From contig NC_045150.1 in the NCBI RefSeq assembly GCF_008831285.2, forward strand, positions 1,130,001-1,194,000: a DNA stretch of 64,000 bases. Direction: 5' to 3'. This DNA comes from Nymphaea colorata (taxonomy: Eukaryota; Streptophyta; Magnoliopsida; Nymphaeales; Nymphaeaceae). Below are positions 1-12,306 of the stretch, in pieces. Below the pieces are notes generated by a model that had not been told where the DNA came from, searched no databases, and saw only the letters and a list, made by a program, of their open reading frames with translations. A program made the position numbers and the translations under genes. Each line of letters starts with the position of its first letter. Positions within the stretch are counted from its first letter, which is position 1.

Positions 1-1125
1 CATAATGTATAATGGCTAGCTAAGAATGTTGACTATATGTGTAGCCCTCGTGTGGAGGCGTTTGGAGGTATGGGTGCACTCGTGAAGTGAACCAACCTCA
101 TATGCTAGCCGGTCATATTGTGAATGTGCTATTGTAATTATAAGTAAAAAAGATTAATAGATGTGAGGTGAGTGAGTTGTAGCAATGTCTTTAGGAGATG
201 TCTCACATTCGCCCCTAGTCTCGCATGTTCGGAGCACATGCAGTGAAAGGCCCCAAAATATCGTTGTGTGATGTGCTTGGAGCGTTGGGTTCCCACCTTT
301 CAACCTGGGTGTCCTAGGAAAGGTTGAGTAACTTTCCTTAGAATTCACACATCTATGGACGAGTGCTCTACCGTTGCAGCATGAATGGATCCATATCGTT
401 TCGGGCCACCACAGGGGTTGTCCCATTACTGTAGGTCGCCTATGGTGTGCACATGCCTTTGTTTGCACCCATAAGAACTGTCAATTCACTAAAGCTAATG
501 TAAATGAAAAGAATGTGAATGTGAATGATGTGTTTATGCATGAATTGCATGTGACTAATGACTGTGTTAGTGTGGCAATTGAGTGGCCTTTAAATGGCGT
601 GGCATATGTGAGGGGCTTCTGTGACAAGTCATGTGATTGCATGCCTCATCATGACATGATAATGGTTCGCTTTCGTAAATGCTATATCCTAGATTTGAGC
701 CCTTACTTTAGAGGGTTAGGAATTTATCTGGTATATTACCATACTGCAAAAGCTAAGTCTTCTGTTGTTTTATTTTTCAGGTTTTGGCGAGCTCAGGGCA
801 GCAGGTTGATCAAATGGCTGAACTCACATCCTACTGGGTAGTTTTTAGGTCTATTGTAGTGCCGACACATCATGTTTTGGTCTTATTGATGTCTTGTTTT
901 TGTTAAGCAACAATGTTATGGTTTTGGAGCATTTTTGTCATATGTATCATTGAGAAATATATTATGTGATTTTTTATGAACTGAATTTATCATATAATAG
1001 AATGTTGCCCTACTGTCTTTGTTTTGCTTAGCTTATTTTCCTTTAATCGTTGTGTTGTCGCACCTCAATATTTTATGTTTTTGACAAACAAAAAAAATTG
1101 AAGGTCAAAGGGTTGGGCTGCGACA
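1..1125 (+). repeat. 3' portion of a long Ty3/gypsy LTR
   Basis: The sequence matches, in inverted orientation, the first 1.1 kb of the LTR at 60425-63445. Shared blocks include the stretch around 60-130 (gtgcactcgtgaagtg), the 250-450 region and the terminal block ending in gcgaca at 1125, which corresponds to tgtcacacccc at 60425. The start lies outside the window. No primer-binding site follows 1125, so this is a solo LTR or a 3' LTR end rather than a 5' LTR. The ORFs in it are not believable genes; the matching reading frames in the right-hand copy only reflect repeat homology. Confidence 0.75.
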
Positions 1126-1179
1126 GTGCAGTTTCCAAGGTAAAAGGGTTTGGAAAAGTCATTAGGTTTTTAGAGTAAA

Positions 1180-1440
1180 ACATGATGAAAACTTTTCTCA
1201 TCCATGATATAAGGCTAGGTTGCTTTTGAAAGGCTTTACTCAAAAGAGAGATGTTGACTTTGAAGAAATATTTTCACATGTTAAAATGTCTACCATTGGT
1301 GTTTGTCTTAGGTTTGGTACCAAGTTTAAATTTAAAAGTTGAACAAATGGATATGAAGATAGTCTTTGCTCATGGTGATCTTGAATAAGAAATATATATG
1401 ATACAACCTGAAGGATTTGAAATCATGAGCATAGCTATTT
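1180..1440 (+). pseudogene. Ty1/copia reverse-transcriptase fragment
   Basis: Read with frameshifts, this translates to the start of a copia RT: a KGFTQK-like segment, DVDFEEIFS, then MDMKIVFAHGDLE and EIYMIQPEGFE. These match the canonical FSPVVK...DVKTAFLHGDLEEEIYM...PEGFE block. A stop codon interrupts it near 1388. It is a scrap of about 85 codons with no YVDD box, cut by the neighbouring gypsy sequence at about 1450. It is not functional. Confidence 0.75.
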
Positions 1441-1454
1441 TTGAAAAGTCTTGT

Positions 1455-3985
1455 AAAAACCTACGATAGTACCCTGCCAATCCCAAGAAATTTCTAACAT
1501 CTGTTACGCTGAGTGACTTCCTCCAGTCCTATACTACCGAAACCTTAGTAGGGTTTACAGAAACTCCATCCTTTGATACCACGTGGCCAAGGAAGTTTAC
1601 CTTTCTCTAACCAAAATTCACATGTTGAGTACTTGGCATATAACTTATGTTTGTGCAAAATCCCCAACACACTTTTTAGGTGATATTTGTGTTTTGTCTC
1701 ACTATCTAAATACAACAAAATATCATCCACAAATACAATAGCAAATCGGTCCAAGTAGTCAACCCAAAAAAGCATGACCCTAAATTCATAGTCTCATATC
1801 TAGTTTGAAAGGAAGTAGTCAACCCAAAAAGGCATGACCCTAAATTCATAGTCTCATTATCTAGTTTGAAAGGCAATCTTAGCAACATCTTTTTCTTGTA
1901 TCAAAAGCTGGTGATAGTCTACCCTGAGATCCATTCTAGAGAACACCTTTGCATTCTTGAGTTGATCGAACAAGTCCTTAATTCTATGAATGAGCTACTT
2001 ATTTTTTATGGTGACTTGATTCAACAAGCGGTATTCAATACATAAGCACATCATTCTATCCTTCTTAACAAACAACACAGGTGCTCAAAGCTAGTATGTT
2101 GGGTCGAATGAAGCCCTTATCTAAGTGCTCATAGAGTTGCTTCTTCAAATTTTCTAGCTCTGCTGGTGTCATACGGTATGTTGCCTTAGAAATAGGGGTT
2201 GTTCCTAGTAACAACTCAATATTGAATTTAACTTCATGTTTGCCAGTAAACTCATTAACTCTTTAGGAAACACATCGAGGTACATACACACAATGGCCGC
2301 ATACCATAACTTCACTGGCATAGTTTCACTTGTCAACACATTGACCAATAATGCAACACTTTCCTTTCTTAACAATTCTTTAGTCTTTAGTGTAGACAAC
2401 ATTATCTTATCAGTTCAACTGGCTTTTCGAGCTTGAAATTCCATTGGTTGTATCTCATGAGTCAATAGATGTATCTGCTTATTTCTACAATCTATGTTGG
2501 TATAATGTGCATATAGCTAATTCATGCTTAGAATAACATCAAACCCACTAAGACTTATGATCACCAACTATGTAGGCAAATGATGCTGATGGATCTCTAC
2601 ATCGACATGAGGTAGATATTGGTTAGACAAATCTTGAGCATGCATAAGACTGACCACTTTTAAGACATATAACATCATCTTAACCGACAATTCTAGTGAA
2701 GTAGCAAATCGACTAGATATGAAATAATGAGTTGCCCTGTATCAAATAACACTCTAGCAATGTGAGAACCTACAAGTAATGTACCTTCAATGAGATCATG
2801 TGCCTGAAGCTCTTCCATGGTAGTCGCATAGACAATCGGTAGTCTTTTGTAGACTTGAAGGTCTGACCTTTTGCTTCTTTAACTCTTTTTCTTGCACTTT
2901 TGGGCAATTTTTGATAAAGTGTCTCATCCTTTCATAGTGTAAGCACGCACTAGTCTCCTGATAACATGATTTTTCGGGGTGCACATGTGAGCAAGTGAGA
3001 CATCTAGGAGAGTCTAAGTAATCACTGCCTCCTGTGCAATATCACTGGCGGTAGGCCTATTCTGCTTGAATGCCTAGTTGTCTCGGCTCCCATAAGGCTT
3101 TGCCATTCTTGTGAAGTTATTGTGCTTAGCCTACATCCACTTGTTTGTAAGGGCTGGCCTGGTTTCTTATGGTGGTCTCTCTATGTCATTGCCCAATTCT
3201 CCTCCATGTGTCTACTCATGGTGACCGCATCATCCAAAGCATGAGGCTTGCTAGACATCACATTGCTTCGCAGTCCGTCAACATTCTATGCATAAACTTG
3301 TCTGCTCTGGCTTCGTCAGTGGTGTAGAGATGTGGGCAATACCTTTAAGTGTCGATACTTTGTAACATACTCCTCCAAGCTCATGTGATTTTGTTGCAAC
3401 TCAATGAACTCTTGCATTTTTTTGTGAAGAATGAATCTCTGAACTGCTTCCATGAGATCGATTGTTGATTTAAACCGAATCTCATGGGTTGATTGCTACC
3501 ACTGTTTGGCATCACCCTTCGACAAGAATGAGCTATAGTTCACTTTATCTCCTTTTGTATCTTAAGAAGCTCAAAGATGCGCTCTACCTCCTCAATTTAC
3601 TCCTATGCCATGTCTGGGTTTCCATCTCTAGTAAAAATAGGCAGCTGTAATGACATGAATTGTTTAAATGACACTGAGGTCGCCTTCTCCTTAAGAGGTG
3701 CACTAGTGTCTCTCTTCGGTAGGAGATACATGGCTCATCTGGTTATTGACCGTCGATTGTACTAGGGGGGTTGACATTTATAAGGTTGTCAATACTATAG
3801 TCTGCTGATCCGCAGGTGGAGTCTGCATTGTTGGGGTTTGAGCACCCACATAAGTCTGGGCGAACTGTTGCCTTGAGGTACTATCGTTCAGTCTGATATG
3901 GGCATCTGAATAGGCCAAACTCAGCTCTCTCTATGCCTCAGTAGCCAGCCCACCTCACTTCTTACCCCTACGTTGATACTCCATC
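1455..3985 (-). pseudogene. decayed Ty3/gypsy gag-pol (gag, protease, RT)
   Basis: Reading from high to low coordinates gives the order gag, CCHC region, protease, RT. The presumed gag start (MEYQRRG...) lies near 3980. A decayed zinc knuckle at about 2880-2985 reads CLHYERMRHFIKNC, with the second Cys lost. The segment at 2205-2402 includes [10 protein letters not shown], the usual lead-in to RT. RT at 1545-1775 keeps FVDDIL (YxDD class) and the LYAKYSTCEFWLEK segment. The piece below 1545 reads FLGLAGYYRRFL, the connection after RT. Many stops and frameshifts are present. No integrase is seen because the element is truncated at about 1455. A fragment of its LTR follows at 4122-4455. Confidence 0.85.
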
Positions 3986-4121
3986 TATACAAGTAAGAAC
4001 CTCCATTCTTATTACAAAATTTATGACAAGTCTTTTAAGTCAAATTGCAGATATGCATAATCACAATAATGTCAAAACATCAATCAATTCTGCACTTATG
4101 TAACACAATGAAAATCAAACT

Positions 4122-4455
4122 ACCCCGACCTTTTTAACCCCCAAATATATACTTTTTATAACACATCAAGGTGCGATGACTCAACAATAATATTTATATT
4201 AACAATAACATGCATCAAGAGTTCATTAAAATAGTCCAAAGTCTTCCCCTCTTTACCAAAATATCTATCTTGCTCTCTAACCAGTTCAAATATTAACCAA
4301 TCATGTTAAAAAGATAATTATATACATTCTTAAGGCAGAAATCCAATAAAATAAGGCTTGTTTGACTGTGCTCACCCTTCTATAGAGTTGTAGCTGTTGT
4401 AGGTGTCTCTAGCAGCCACCTTGCCTGATCAATCAAGAAACTCTTGTAGCTGTTG
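4122..4455 (-). repeat. Gypsy LTR fragment (5' LTR of the minus-strand element)
   Basis: The segment accccgacctttttaaccc followed by a caaggtgcgatgactcaac block closely resembles the outer end of the LTR at 60425 (ccccgacctttttaaccc... cgaggtgtgactacccaac). Its position just upstream of the minus-strand gag start is where a 5' LTR would sit. It breaks off at about 4455, where copia gag begins. The terminal dinucleotide is degraded, so the boundary is approximate. Confidence 0.6.
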
Positions 4456-5751
4456 AAGGTGGCTTTAATCATATGAGTCTAACGATCATCAAATACGTGA
4501 TTCTAGATACTTTTAGGGAGGTCATATCCAAAGATTTAAATGTCAAACAATCTCTAGAAAAAATTGAAAAGTCTATTGCCAAGAATGATAAACTAGAGTC
4601 TTGTATATTGCTGGCAGATTTTCTCTCAAAGAAACACAAGAAAAATGGGAATGTGAGGAGTACATAATAAAGGAAATGCCTCATTTTGTTTCAAAACTGA
4701 AAGCACTTAAATTGGAGCAATTAGAAGACATGTTCGTGTAGTTAGTGATTATTTCTCTTCATACACAATTTAACTATATTAAGATTAGTTATAACTGCCA
4801 AAAGAGAAATTGACTTTAAATAAAAAATGGCCAAGTGATGTTAAAAGATTCATATATATAAGCAATGAAAAGAGAGTAAAGGTTGAAGCTATAATAGATT
4901 TTTGGTTATTGTTAAAAACTATGTGTTATTTGAATTTGTTAGACTTATGTTGTGTCATTTTTTTAAAAATTGGTTTATATTTCCTTATTGAACAAATTTG
5001 GTACCATTATTCATTTGCAGATAGTAAATTTATGTTTTTTTATTCAAATTTTATTGGTATTAGTTCTTTATCTAGTAGCAATAACCTTTATTTGTTTGAT
5101 AAAATTGCTTCATATCATGGAACTTTGCCTGTTAAGTCTTTGGTACTAAGAGAAAATTAGTCTATAAGAATTCCGTTATGTTATGACATCAACGCTTAGG
5201 TTATGTTTCTGAAAAGAAGAAAAGAATGCGTGAAATGGAATTATTGATTCCCTACTTCTATGTTTGCATTGAATGCATAAAGACAAAACAAACAAATGTA
5301 AAGAAAACTAGTGTCAATCAATCTTTGGATATCTTAGAACTGATTTATGCTCATGTTTGTAATCCATTCCATACGGCTTGTTGGAGTGACTAACAATATT
5401 TTATCATGTTTATACATGGTTATGATCATTATGATTACTTGTAACTAATTCATAAGAAGTCTTAGTCCTTTGGACGTGGTCAAATCATTTAAGCTTGAAA
5501 TTAAAAACCAACTAGAAAAAAAAATTATGGCTGTCAGATCTAACCACAGTGGAAAGTACTATTGCAGATTTGATAGATCAAGTGAACAATATTCATGCTT
5601 ATTTGTTAAATTCCTAAAAGAATGTGGTATCTCAAAATACCATGTTGGGTACTCCTAGAATGGATGACATAGCTTATAGATGAAACATGACTCTTATGGA
5701 TATAATGAAGATCACAGTTAATCATTCTATCTAGTTAGAGTCCATCCAATG
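4456..5751 (+). pseudogene. old copia element, left half: gag, protease region, integrase N-terminal part
   Basis: Translation in shifting frames gives copia gag (KSIAKNDKLE...LLADFLSKKHKKNGNVR, then KLKALKLE), the gag-pre-integrase region (ISSLSSSNNLYLFDKIASYH, near 5060-5130) and the integrase core. The last reads FKLEIKNQLEKKI, then SNHSGKYYCRFDRSSEQ and FLKECGI (5480-5640), then GTPRMDDIAYRRNMTLMDIM and NHSI. The N-terminal part of gag and the 5' LTR are missing. The reading stops at about 5751, inside the LPESLW-type segment, and resumes at about 9808. The two halves are therefore one element split by an insertion. Multiple stops make it dead. Confidence 0.85.
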
Positions 5752-6240
5752 GTCATCTGATTGCCATGGAATGCGTGGAATGGAACATGTGCATTTTGTT
5801 TAAATAAAGCTTGTATGAAACTCTGTCCACCAGACAAGGCAGACAATTGAACAAGGGGTATAATTACCCTTTGTTCCATCAAACCCTCCAAACAGAGCAG
5901 AACAAGATGCTTAAGAGATCATCTCCTGCCCCTACAGAGAGCCTTTGAGCTATTTCTTCTTCTCTCCTTCTCCTTCGTCTCTCCTCCTTCTCTCTTGCTT
6001 CCTCTTCTGTGTCCCCCCTTGCTCACTGCTCTAGGCCTTTCTCCTTGGCTCCCTCTGTTGTTATCTTCCTCCATTCCATCAACCAATGGGACTTGCTCCC
6101 TCCATTCCATTACTGGAGGGTCCTACGATCACCTTCGTTGTGTAAGGAGCCAAATCATTGTTGTGAACAGCTTTTTCCATGTGAGATTAAGTTCTCATCT
6201 TACTCTCTCTCTCTTTCTCTCTTTCTATCTCGCTCCCTCC

Positions 6241-6501
6241 CTCTATCTTTCTCTTTCTCTCATTGTCTCTCTTCATTCCTCTTTGTATCTCTCTTTGGAC
6301 ATTGGAGGAGTGGAGAGGTGGTGGTGGTTAGGGCACTCTCTCTCTCACTCTCCCATTGCTTTTTTTTTGTCCCTCTATCTCTATCTTTCTCTCATTGTCT
6401 CTCTTCATTCCTCTTTGTATCTTTCTTTGGACATTGGAGGAGTGGAGAGGTGGTGGGGGTTAGGGCTCTCTCTCTCTCTCTCGTTGCTTTTTTTTTTTTG
6501 T
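6241..6501 (+). repeat. two-copy tandem duplication (about 132-bp period) in CT-rich tract
   Basis: The segment tctcattgtctctcttcatt through ggacattggaggagtggag and the following ggtggtgg...ttaggg occurs twice, with starts about 132 bp apart, in a long pyrimidine-rich tract (5950-6530). The apparent ORFs here are Ser/Leu low-complexity translations of CT repeats. The tract could be the 5' leader of a captured plant gene, but no convincing coding sequence is joined to it. Confidence 0.8.
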
Positions 6502-6994
6502 TTCTCTTTCTTATTCTCTTTGTCACTTTTGTTCCTATTAACTGCAATATTTTTTATTTGAATGATTTGTATCATCTTTTGCTACTCCTGAAATGTCTTG
6601 GTGTTGCTTATACTGAATGACATTTAGCACAATGTTTCTTACTGCTGCTAACCCATGCCAGCAAATAGGATTATCCAAGTGCATGGGCACTTCAAGTTTT
6701 AGGTTGCTTTCATTTATGTTAGCACATGGATTTAATTTTAAGTCTTCATTTGCATGTAACATGGTTCCTTTGACACTGCTTGTCAGATAATTAAATATCT
6801 TTATGGTTCCTAGACAAATGTCACTTTTTTAGTGGATATTGACTATTTATTTCTGATACAACATTTGCAACTTGAGTATGTGAAAATAGGGAGGCATGTT
6901 GTGATTACTGCATATTACAAAATCACAAGTTCTCTATCTTAAAAATATAGATTTGAAAAAAGAAGGGTTGAAGGATTTTGAAAGAAAAGCAACT

Positions 6995-7016
6995 CCCCCC
7001 CCCCCCCCCCCCCCCC
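6995..7016 (+). repeat. 22-base C homopolymer
   Basis: An uninterrupted run of 22 C residues followed by tctctgagag. Such a tract can form i-motif/G-quadruplex structures. Its length is likely to vary between reads or individuals. Confidence 0.9.
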
Positions 7017-7556
7017 TCTCTGAGAGAATTGCTTTGGTTTTAGTCAAAGTAGCAAAGGTGGCATTCCATTTGGTTTCATTCCCATTCATATTTATTTAAT
7101 GTTGTTGTTGTCATTCCTTCATTTTTCAAGTAAGAGAAATGATGGTGAGGGAAAAATAGAAGGTCATTCTTCTTTGTGCTGGTCATAGGAAGAAGCCTTT
7201 GTGGTGGAATTCTTTCTGCTCAAGAAAGTTTTTTTGTCTTAAGCACTAAAAGATTTCATCTATAACTGAGCAACTTTTCTTATATTCAGAATCAATCACC
7301 ACTTGTAGTAGTCAAAGGAAATTGAAGATGAACCAGTGGTTGAACTTGTTCGATTCACTAAGGTCTTATGTTCTGTAATGTTTGATGCTTATGATAATCC
7401 AATTCATCTATTTAGTGTTTGCTTTCTTTGTCTTCTTTCTTTGTTTCTGCTTTCCTATCTCTTCTTTGGCTAAGGAAAATATGCCTTTCTTTTGTTTCCC
7501 AAAAGCATCTAAAGGCTCATTTCTTGTTCTATCAGGTTATCTTTTCTTTATGTTAC

Positions 7557-7579
7557 ACACACACACACATATATATATA
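7557..7579 (+). repeat. (AC)n(AT)n compound microsatellite
   Basis: A short acacac run passes directly into tatatata. The stretch 7020-8640 around it shows no recognisable gene; its ORFs are short and hydrophobic or AT-driven. Confidence 0.8.
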
Positions 7580-8674
7580 GGACTTTTCCCTTTTCCTTGG
7601 CATGCTTGCATGGTTATGCATGTTTGTCCAATAGCAAGAAGGCATCATATTAGTGTTTATGCAAATGAAGGCATGTTGTACCTGATTTTTGTCTACGTGT
7701 GTCTGTCTTTGTTTGTGTGTGTGCATTTATAGGGGCAGACAAACAAAGCTACTACAAGCTCAAAGTATATTTCATGAATTTTGGGACTCAAAAAGCATAA
7801 AGTGCAAACTGGAATCAAGATGTTTGTCCTTTTGCCCAAGACTTCAGTATAAACTTCATATGTAGTAGTTTTAACTATGAAAAAATTTATAGTAAATCTT
7901 TCTCTGAAAAAGTGGTCTTCCACTGAATGGTAGATTTTGTTTACTCTTTTAGGCTGTCCTCTTTTTCTAATAAATGGAATCTATGATCATGGAGTTTTCC
8001 TCTTGATGTTGCAGAGTGGAAGTTATGCATGATAAGTACTTAAGCAATTGTCATTGCTGGATATCCATGATAACTTGGGTCATTTGAAAATAAAATAGTC
8101 TATCTGAAGTAGATAAGGACCCCAACTGATGCTTTCTAGTTATCCTTTTATTTGAGAGGACCTACTTTATATTTAGATAATCTCCCAAGGCATTGGTTTA
8201 TAGCTATTTTCCATCTCACCAATATTGTCTTGATAAAATGTTATTCTATTTCTTGTTTCAAGATTTATAGCTTGACAAGGAAATATAATTCTTGGCCTTG
8301 ATAGCATCTAAAGGAGGAAGGTGTATTGGAAACTTGGAAAATAGTGGAAGCATGACATATAGATGCTAATCTTGTTATATCTGACATAATGAACTCTTAG
8401 TGTGGTCATATATTGTTGATCGTCCCATTTTTTGTAGGATTATGAAAGAGAGATGGGTTAGAAAGACATTGGAATATTTTCTTATATGTGTAGTTACTTG
8501 GGAATCACTTTAGCACAAATAAAATTTCATTTATTTGCTAATTAACCTTGCTAATCGGCATGAAAAATCACAATGAGAACATACATTTGATAATCGAAAT
8601 ATGATAAACTAACTGAATCAATTCTAAGGAGAATGACAACAATTAATTTATCTGATTAACATTTTGGCATCAAC

Positions 8675-9147
8675 AAGCACGTATTGCTGCTATTGTTAAA
8701 TACAAGGAGGCTATGTCTGAGTACCCTAATTACTTAGATTCTTAGTTCAAAATTTTCCCATGTTACAATTGTTTGAGTCTATGTGTTTCCTCCTTCCTCG
8801 TTCAATTGTAAAGTTGTGTTGAATATTTTGGTCACATTTCTAGGTTGTATATGATTCATTCTTTCTTGCTTTTCTACAGAAGACACCTATTCAATGTTTT
8901 GGATGACTTAACGATTTCAAATGCCAAAGACCTTGTCTCAAGAACCAAGGGATAGGGTGAACCTATATCATAAGTTTAGGGATGTTTATGAGGGAACTTC
9001 CCTAGCAATATCAAAGAGCTCATGCTTGAAGTTGAAGCTAAAAAAGCAAAGAAGACTTCATTTTGGGATTTTGTCATGGATGCAAAGATGGGAAGCTTCA
9101 AGTTTGGCTTCTAAACTATGGAGACTAGAATTCTATTGCAGATAAAG
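8675..9147 (+). pseudogene. exon-like relic of an unrecognised plant gene inside the 4-kb insert
   Basis: Two coding-looking patches lie close together. The first (about 8675-8745) reads ARIAAIVKYKEAMSEYPNYL and then DS before a stop. The second (about 8880-9147) follows a ctacag acceptor-like site. It reads NLYHKFRDVYEGTSLA in one frame and EVEAKKAKKTSFWDFVMDA in another, so at least one frameshift separates them. Amino-acid composition looks like real soluble protein rather than random ORF. I do not recognise the family. Captured fragments of a host gene are the simplest reading. Exon borders are uncertain. Confidence 0.4.
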
Positions 9148-9565
9148 GTGATTATTGTTCCACTGTTCAACCTTGCATTTTTCTCCATGCTTTGGGATTT
9201 AGTTTCATTAGCAAAAAAATTGAAGAATTGTACCTTTTGTCTAGAGATATGAATTTGTGGACTGGAAATATTTGGCTTTGTATCAAGAAATTTAGGGGCA
9301 TGCTTCCCATAATAAATAGCATCCTAAACTTAAATTTCCCTTTATGGCATTGAACTTGAATTTCATGTTCCAGAATGATTCCTAAGACATTAGGCCACCA
9401 CACTAACTGAAACAAGGCATGCTAGTAAGTAGGATTAACGATTTTTTGTTAAAAGGGGATAAGCCTATAGTAGTAATAGTAGCCACCGCTAAAAGTGTCC
9501 TTTCAACACCAAATTCACTTAATCTAATAGTTATATCAAATCAAACATTGGATAGAAAAGACAAA

Positions 9566-9668
9566 ACAGACAAACATGTTCTATGCAAGTCAAATGTCAA
9601 ATGGAACAGACAAACATGATCTCTGCAAATCAAACGTCAGACAAAATAGACAAACATGTTCTATGCGC
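9566..9668 (+). repeat. three-copy tandem repeat, about 40-bp period
   Basis: The motif acagacaaacatgttctatg recurs at 9566, 9606 (gatctctg variant) and about 9645, each followed by a caa(g/a)tcaaa(t/c)gtca-like stretch. It lies near the right end of the 4-kb insert. GGAACA/GACAAACATG words are also frequent close to both ends of that insert, as is common in transposon subterminal regions. Confidence 0.75.
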
Positions 9669-9807
9669 ATTGGATAGAACAAACATTATGTTCTGTTTCT
9701 AATTTCATCAAACAATAGATAGAGAACAGGTCTATCCATTGGGACAAAATAGTGGTGTAGAGAACATGACATCATGTTTGTCCTATCTTATGGAACATGA
9801 ATCAAAT

Positions 9808-11880
9808 GTCCTTCTAATGAGAAGCATGAAAGACTGCAACTTATAGTTTAAATAGGTATCAACTAAGGCAATACCAAAAACCCCATATGATTGTGAATAA
9901 ACAAAAGGTCTAGCATGAGATACTTTCATATTTAGGGATGCTAGATAAGGCATGACCATATATGCATAATGAAAAGAAACTGGACTCCAGTGTGGTTAGT
10001 TATTTTATTGGGCAATTTGAGATGTATAAAGGTTACAAAATTTATAACCCAACTAACAAAGTCATTCTTTAAAATGAAAAATGCACATTTTTCTAAAACT
10101 ATTGAAGTTAAGAGAGGTAATAAAGTTAGAAATATTATCTTTCAAGATAAACATAAGTTTTCACGTACAAATGTTGTAGGCAGTTGTCTTTATTCTTATA
10201 TTGTCCCATCATAAATTTGGATGAAACAATGATGAAGATCTCTTTGTTCAAACCATTAAAAATAAATTTGACAACCTCAAGAAAGTAAAGTAAAATGTCA
10301 TTAAGGAGGTTTACTAAAGAAAAGAGAAGCATGATTCTAGATTATTATATCGTCTATATCTAAGAACATGAAGGTGATACATAATTAATGAAGATGATCC
10401 TATCAACTTCTATCAAGCAATACAAAGTTCTAAATTTTTGAAGTGGATATATGTTATGAATGAGAAAATTAAGTCTATGATGGACAATGACACATGAAAC
10501 ATTGTCATATTACTTGAAGGTGTGAAGCTCCATTGGTTGCATATAGGCATTTAAAACAAAAGAGACTCATTAGGTAACATTGAAAGTTATAAAACATGTC
10601 TGATGGCAAAGAGATTTATTTAGAAAGACATTAATTATGCATACACTTCTTTTCTGGTTTTATGGAAAGATCTTTTAAGATTATTATAGCACTAATGACT
10701 CATTTTGATCTAGAGCTATATCATATTGATATGAAAGTAGTGTTTATCAATGGCAACATTGATGAGGCGATATATATGGTATAATAAAAAAACTTTACTT
10801 CAAGACACACAAAAAAATTGACTGCAAACTAAGAAATCCATCTATAACTTAAAGCTAAATTTCTATCAATGATACTATAGATTTCACTAGGTTGCAGTTT
10901 CATATAGCTTTGCAACTAATATTGCTGATGAATATAGATACTTTAAGTTCAGTGTGTGTAAATTTATGTTCTTGGTTTTATAATGTCGATGATATATTGT
11001 TTCCTAGTAATAATGTAGGCTTATTTAATAAAACCAAGATATTTCTATCAACAAAATTTGAAACGAAAGATCTTAATAATACATCTGTTATACTATGGAT
11101 TCAAATATTTTGGAATCATTCTCATGGAATTCATGGATTATCACAAAATGCTTACATTGATAAGATACTTCAAAAATATGACATTAAAGAATGTATACTA
11201 GAAGATATCCCTGTTGGAGACAAGTTCAGTCTCAGTAAATGCCTTAAGAATGAAGTTGAAACTAAAAAGAAAAATAATATTTCATATACATCTATTGTGG
11301 GGAACTTGATGTTAGTAGTTAGGGTAGTAGGCAAGTATCTAAGTAATCTTGCTATAAATCATTAGAGAGCAACCAGAAGGGCAATGCGCTACCTACAAAG
11401 AGCAAAAAATTTCATGCTCACATACATGAAGTCAGATCAGTTAGAGGTCATTGGATATTAAGATTCTGACTTTGCTTGATTTTTAGATAGTCATAGATAA
11501 ACTTCGAGTATGTGTATACATTGGTTGAAAGACTATATCACGGAAAGTATTAAGTAGACACTAATAGCTGCTTGTGTCATGGCTGCAGAATACACAACAT
11601 ATTATAAGACATCCAATCATGTATTATGGTTGTGGAACATTGACATGGGGTTGCATGTTGACCATTAAATCTATTTTGTGACAATAATTTAGCAGTGTAG
11701 TACTATAATAACAGTTGTAGTTTATCAAAGTCGAAACACATCGACCTTAAGTTTCTGACTATTAAAGAAATGATATAGAATGGTCAAGTGTCTTTAGAGC
11801 ATACTGAAGTAATCTCTATAATTGTGGAACCACTTACTAAGGGTTTAACACCCAAGGTTTTCACTAGTATGTTGTTTGTA
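9808..11880 (+). pseudogene. old copia element, right half: integrase end, RT and RNase H
   Basis: Continues the element from 4456-5751. It begins with EALKTATYSLNR-like sequence, AIPKTPYDCE and HIWGC-type residues (9820-9960). RT follows at 10380-11365: DNDTWNIVILLEGVK, KRDSLGNIESYK, HQ-type and NGDIDE-type segments, then an open stretch of 157 codons (10892-11365). In that stretch the YVDD box is replaced by NVDDI. It also carries GLSQNAYIDKILQKYDIK. RNase H at 11380-11830 includes RYLQRAKN..., a SDQLEVIGY-like segment, MAAEY and a degraded CDNNSAV. It ends with PLTKGL(TP)KVF at about 11860. Stops and frameshifts are frequent. The 3' LTR starts downstream at 12307. Confidence 0.85.
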
Positions 11881-12306
11881 CAAGTGATTTTCACTTGATG
11901 ATGTATTGGTTTAGTGGGAATTTATATTTTGATTGCTTTTATATAATATACACATATTAAAGTTTCTGCAAAATACAATTTAAAGTTCTTTGGTTCTATT
12001 TTGTATTTGTGGGTTTTTGATTTCTATAAGAAATTAAATTTGGTCAAGTGAGAATAGATGTGTTATGATCACATTGCATGTAATTCTCATGTTGCACATC
12101 CATACCAGTCATATGCTTTTTATTATGTTAGCATTTAGGACAATTGATTGGTGAAGTTACCCTAGTGAAAGCATATTTGGTTATGTGTTAATGTGATTAT
12201 GGACAAGATTGGTACAAATAACATATCATAACATGTGATTTTTAACACATGATATTTCCCAGTAATGTATGATTGTGTAATGGCATATCTACTCCAAGTG
12301 GAATAT

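Larger units (their letters stand above)
5752..9807. mobile_element. about 4.06-kb insertion splitting the old copia element; candidate DNA transposon with captured gene-like sequence
   Basis: The copia integrase reading is interrupted exactly here. A 12-bp near-direct repeat flanks the insert (gtccatccaatg at 5740-5751, gtccttctaatg at 9808-9819, two mismatches), which could be an old target-site duplication. The termini show only weak inverted similarity (ctgattgccatg inside the left edge, tgattcatg on the reverse strand of the right edge). There are no LTRs, RT or transposase inside. The interior holds CT-rich sequence with a tandem duplication, a 22-C tract and exon-like relics. A Mutator-like or Pack-type element would fit the TSD length, but the superfamily is not established. 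Confidence 0.5.

Noticed and set aside
5995-6620. Two overlapping + ORFs of 188 and 203 codons
   Set aside because: Both are Ser/Leu/Phe translations of CT repeats containing a tandem duplication; no domain or codon pattern.
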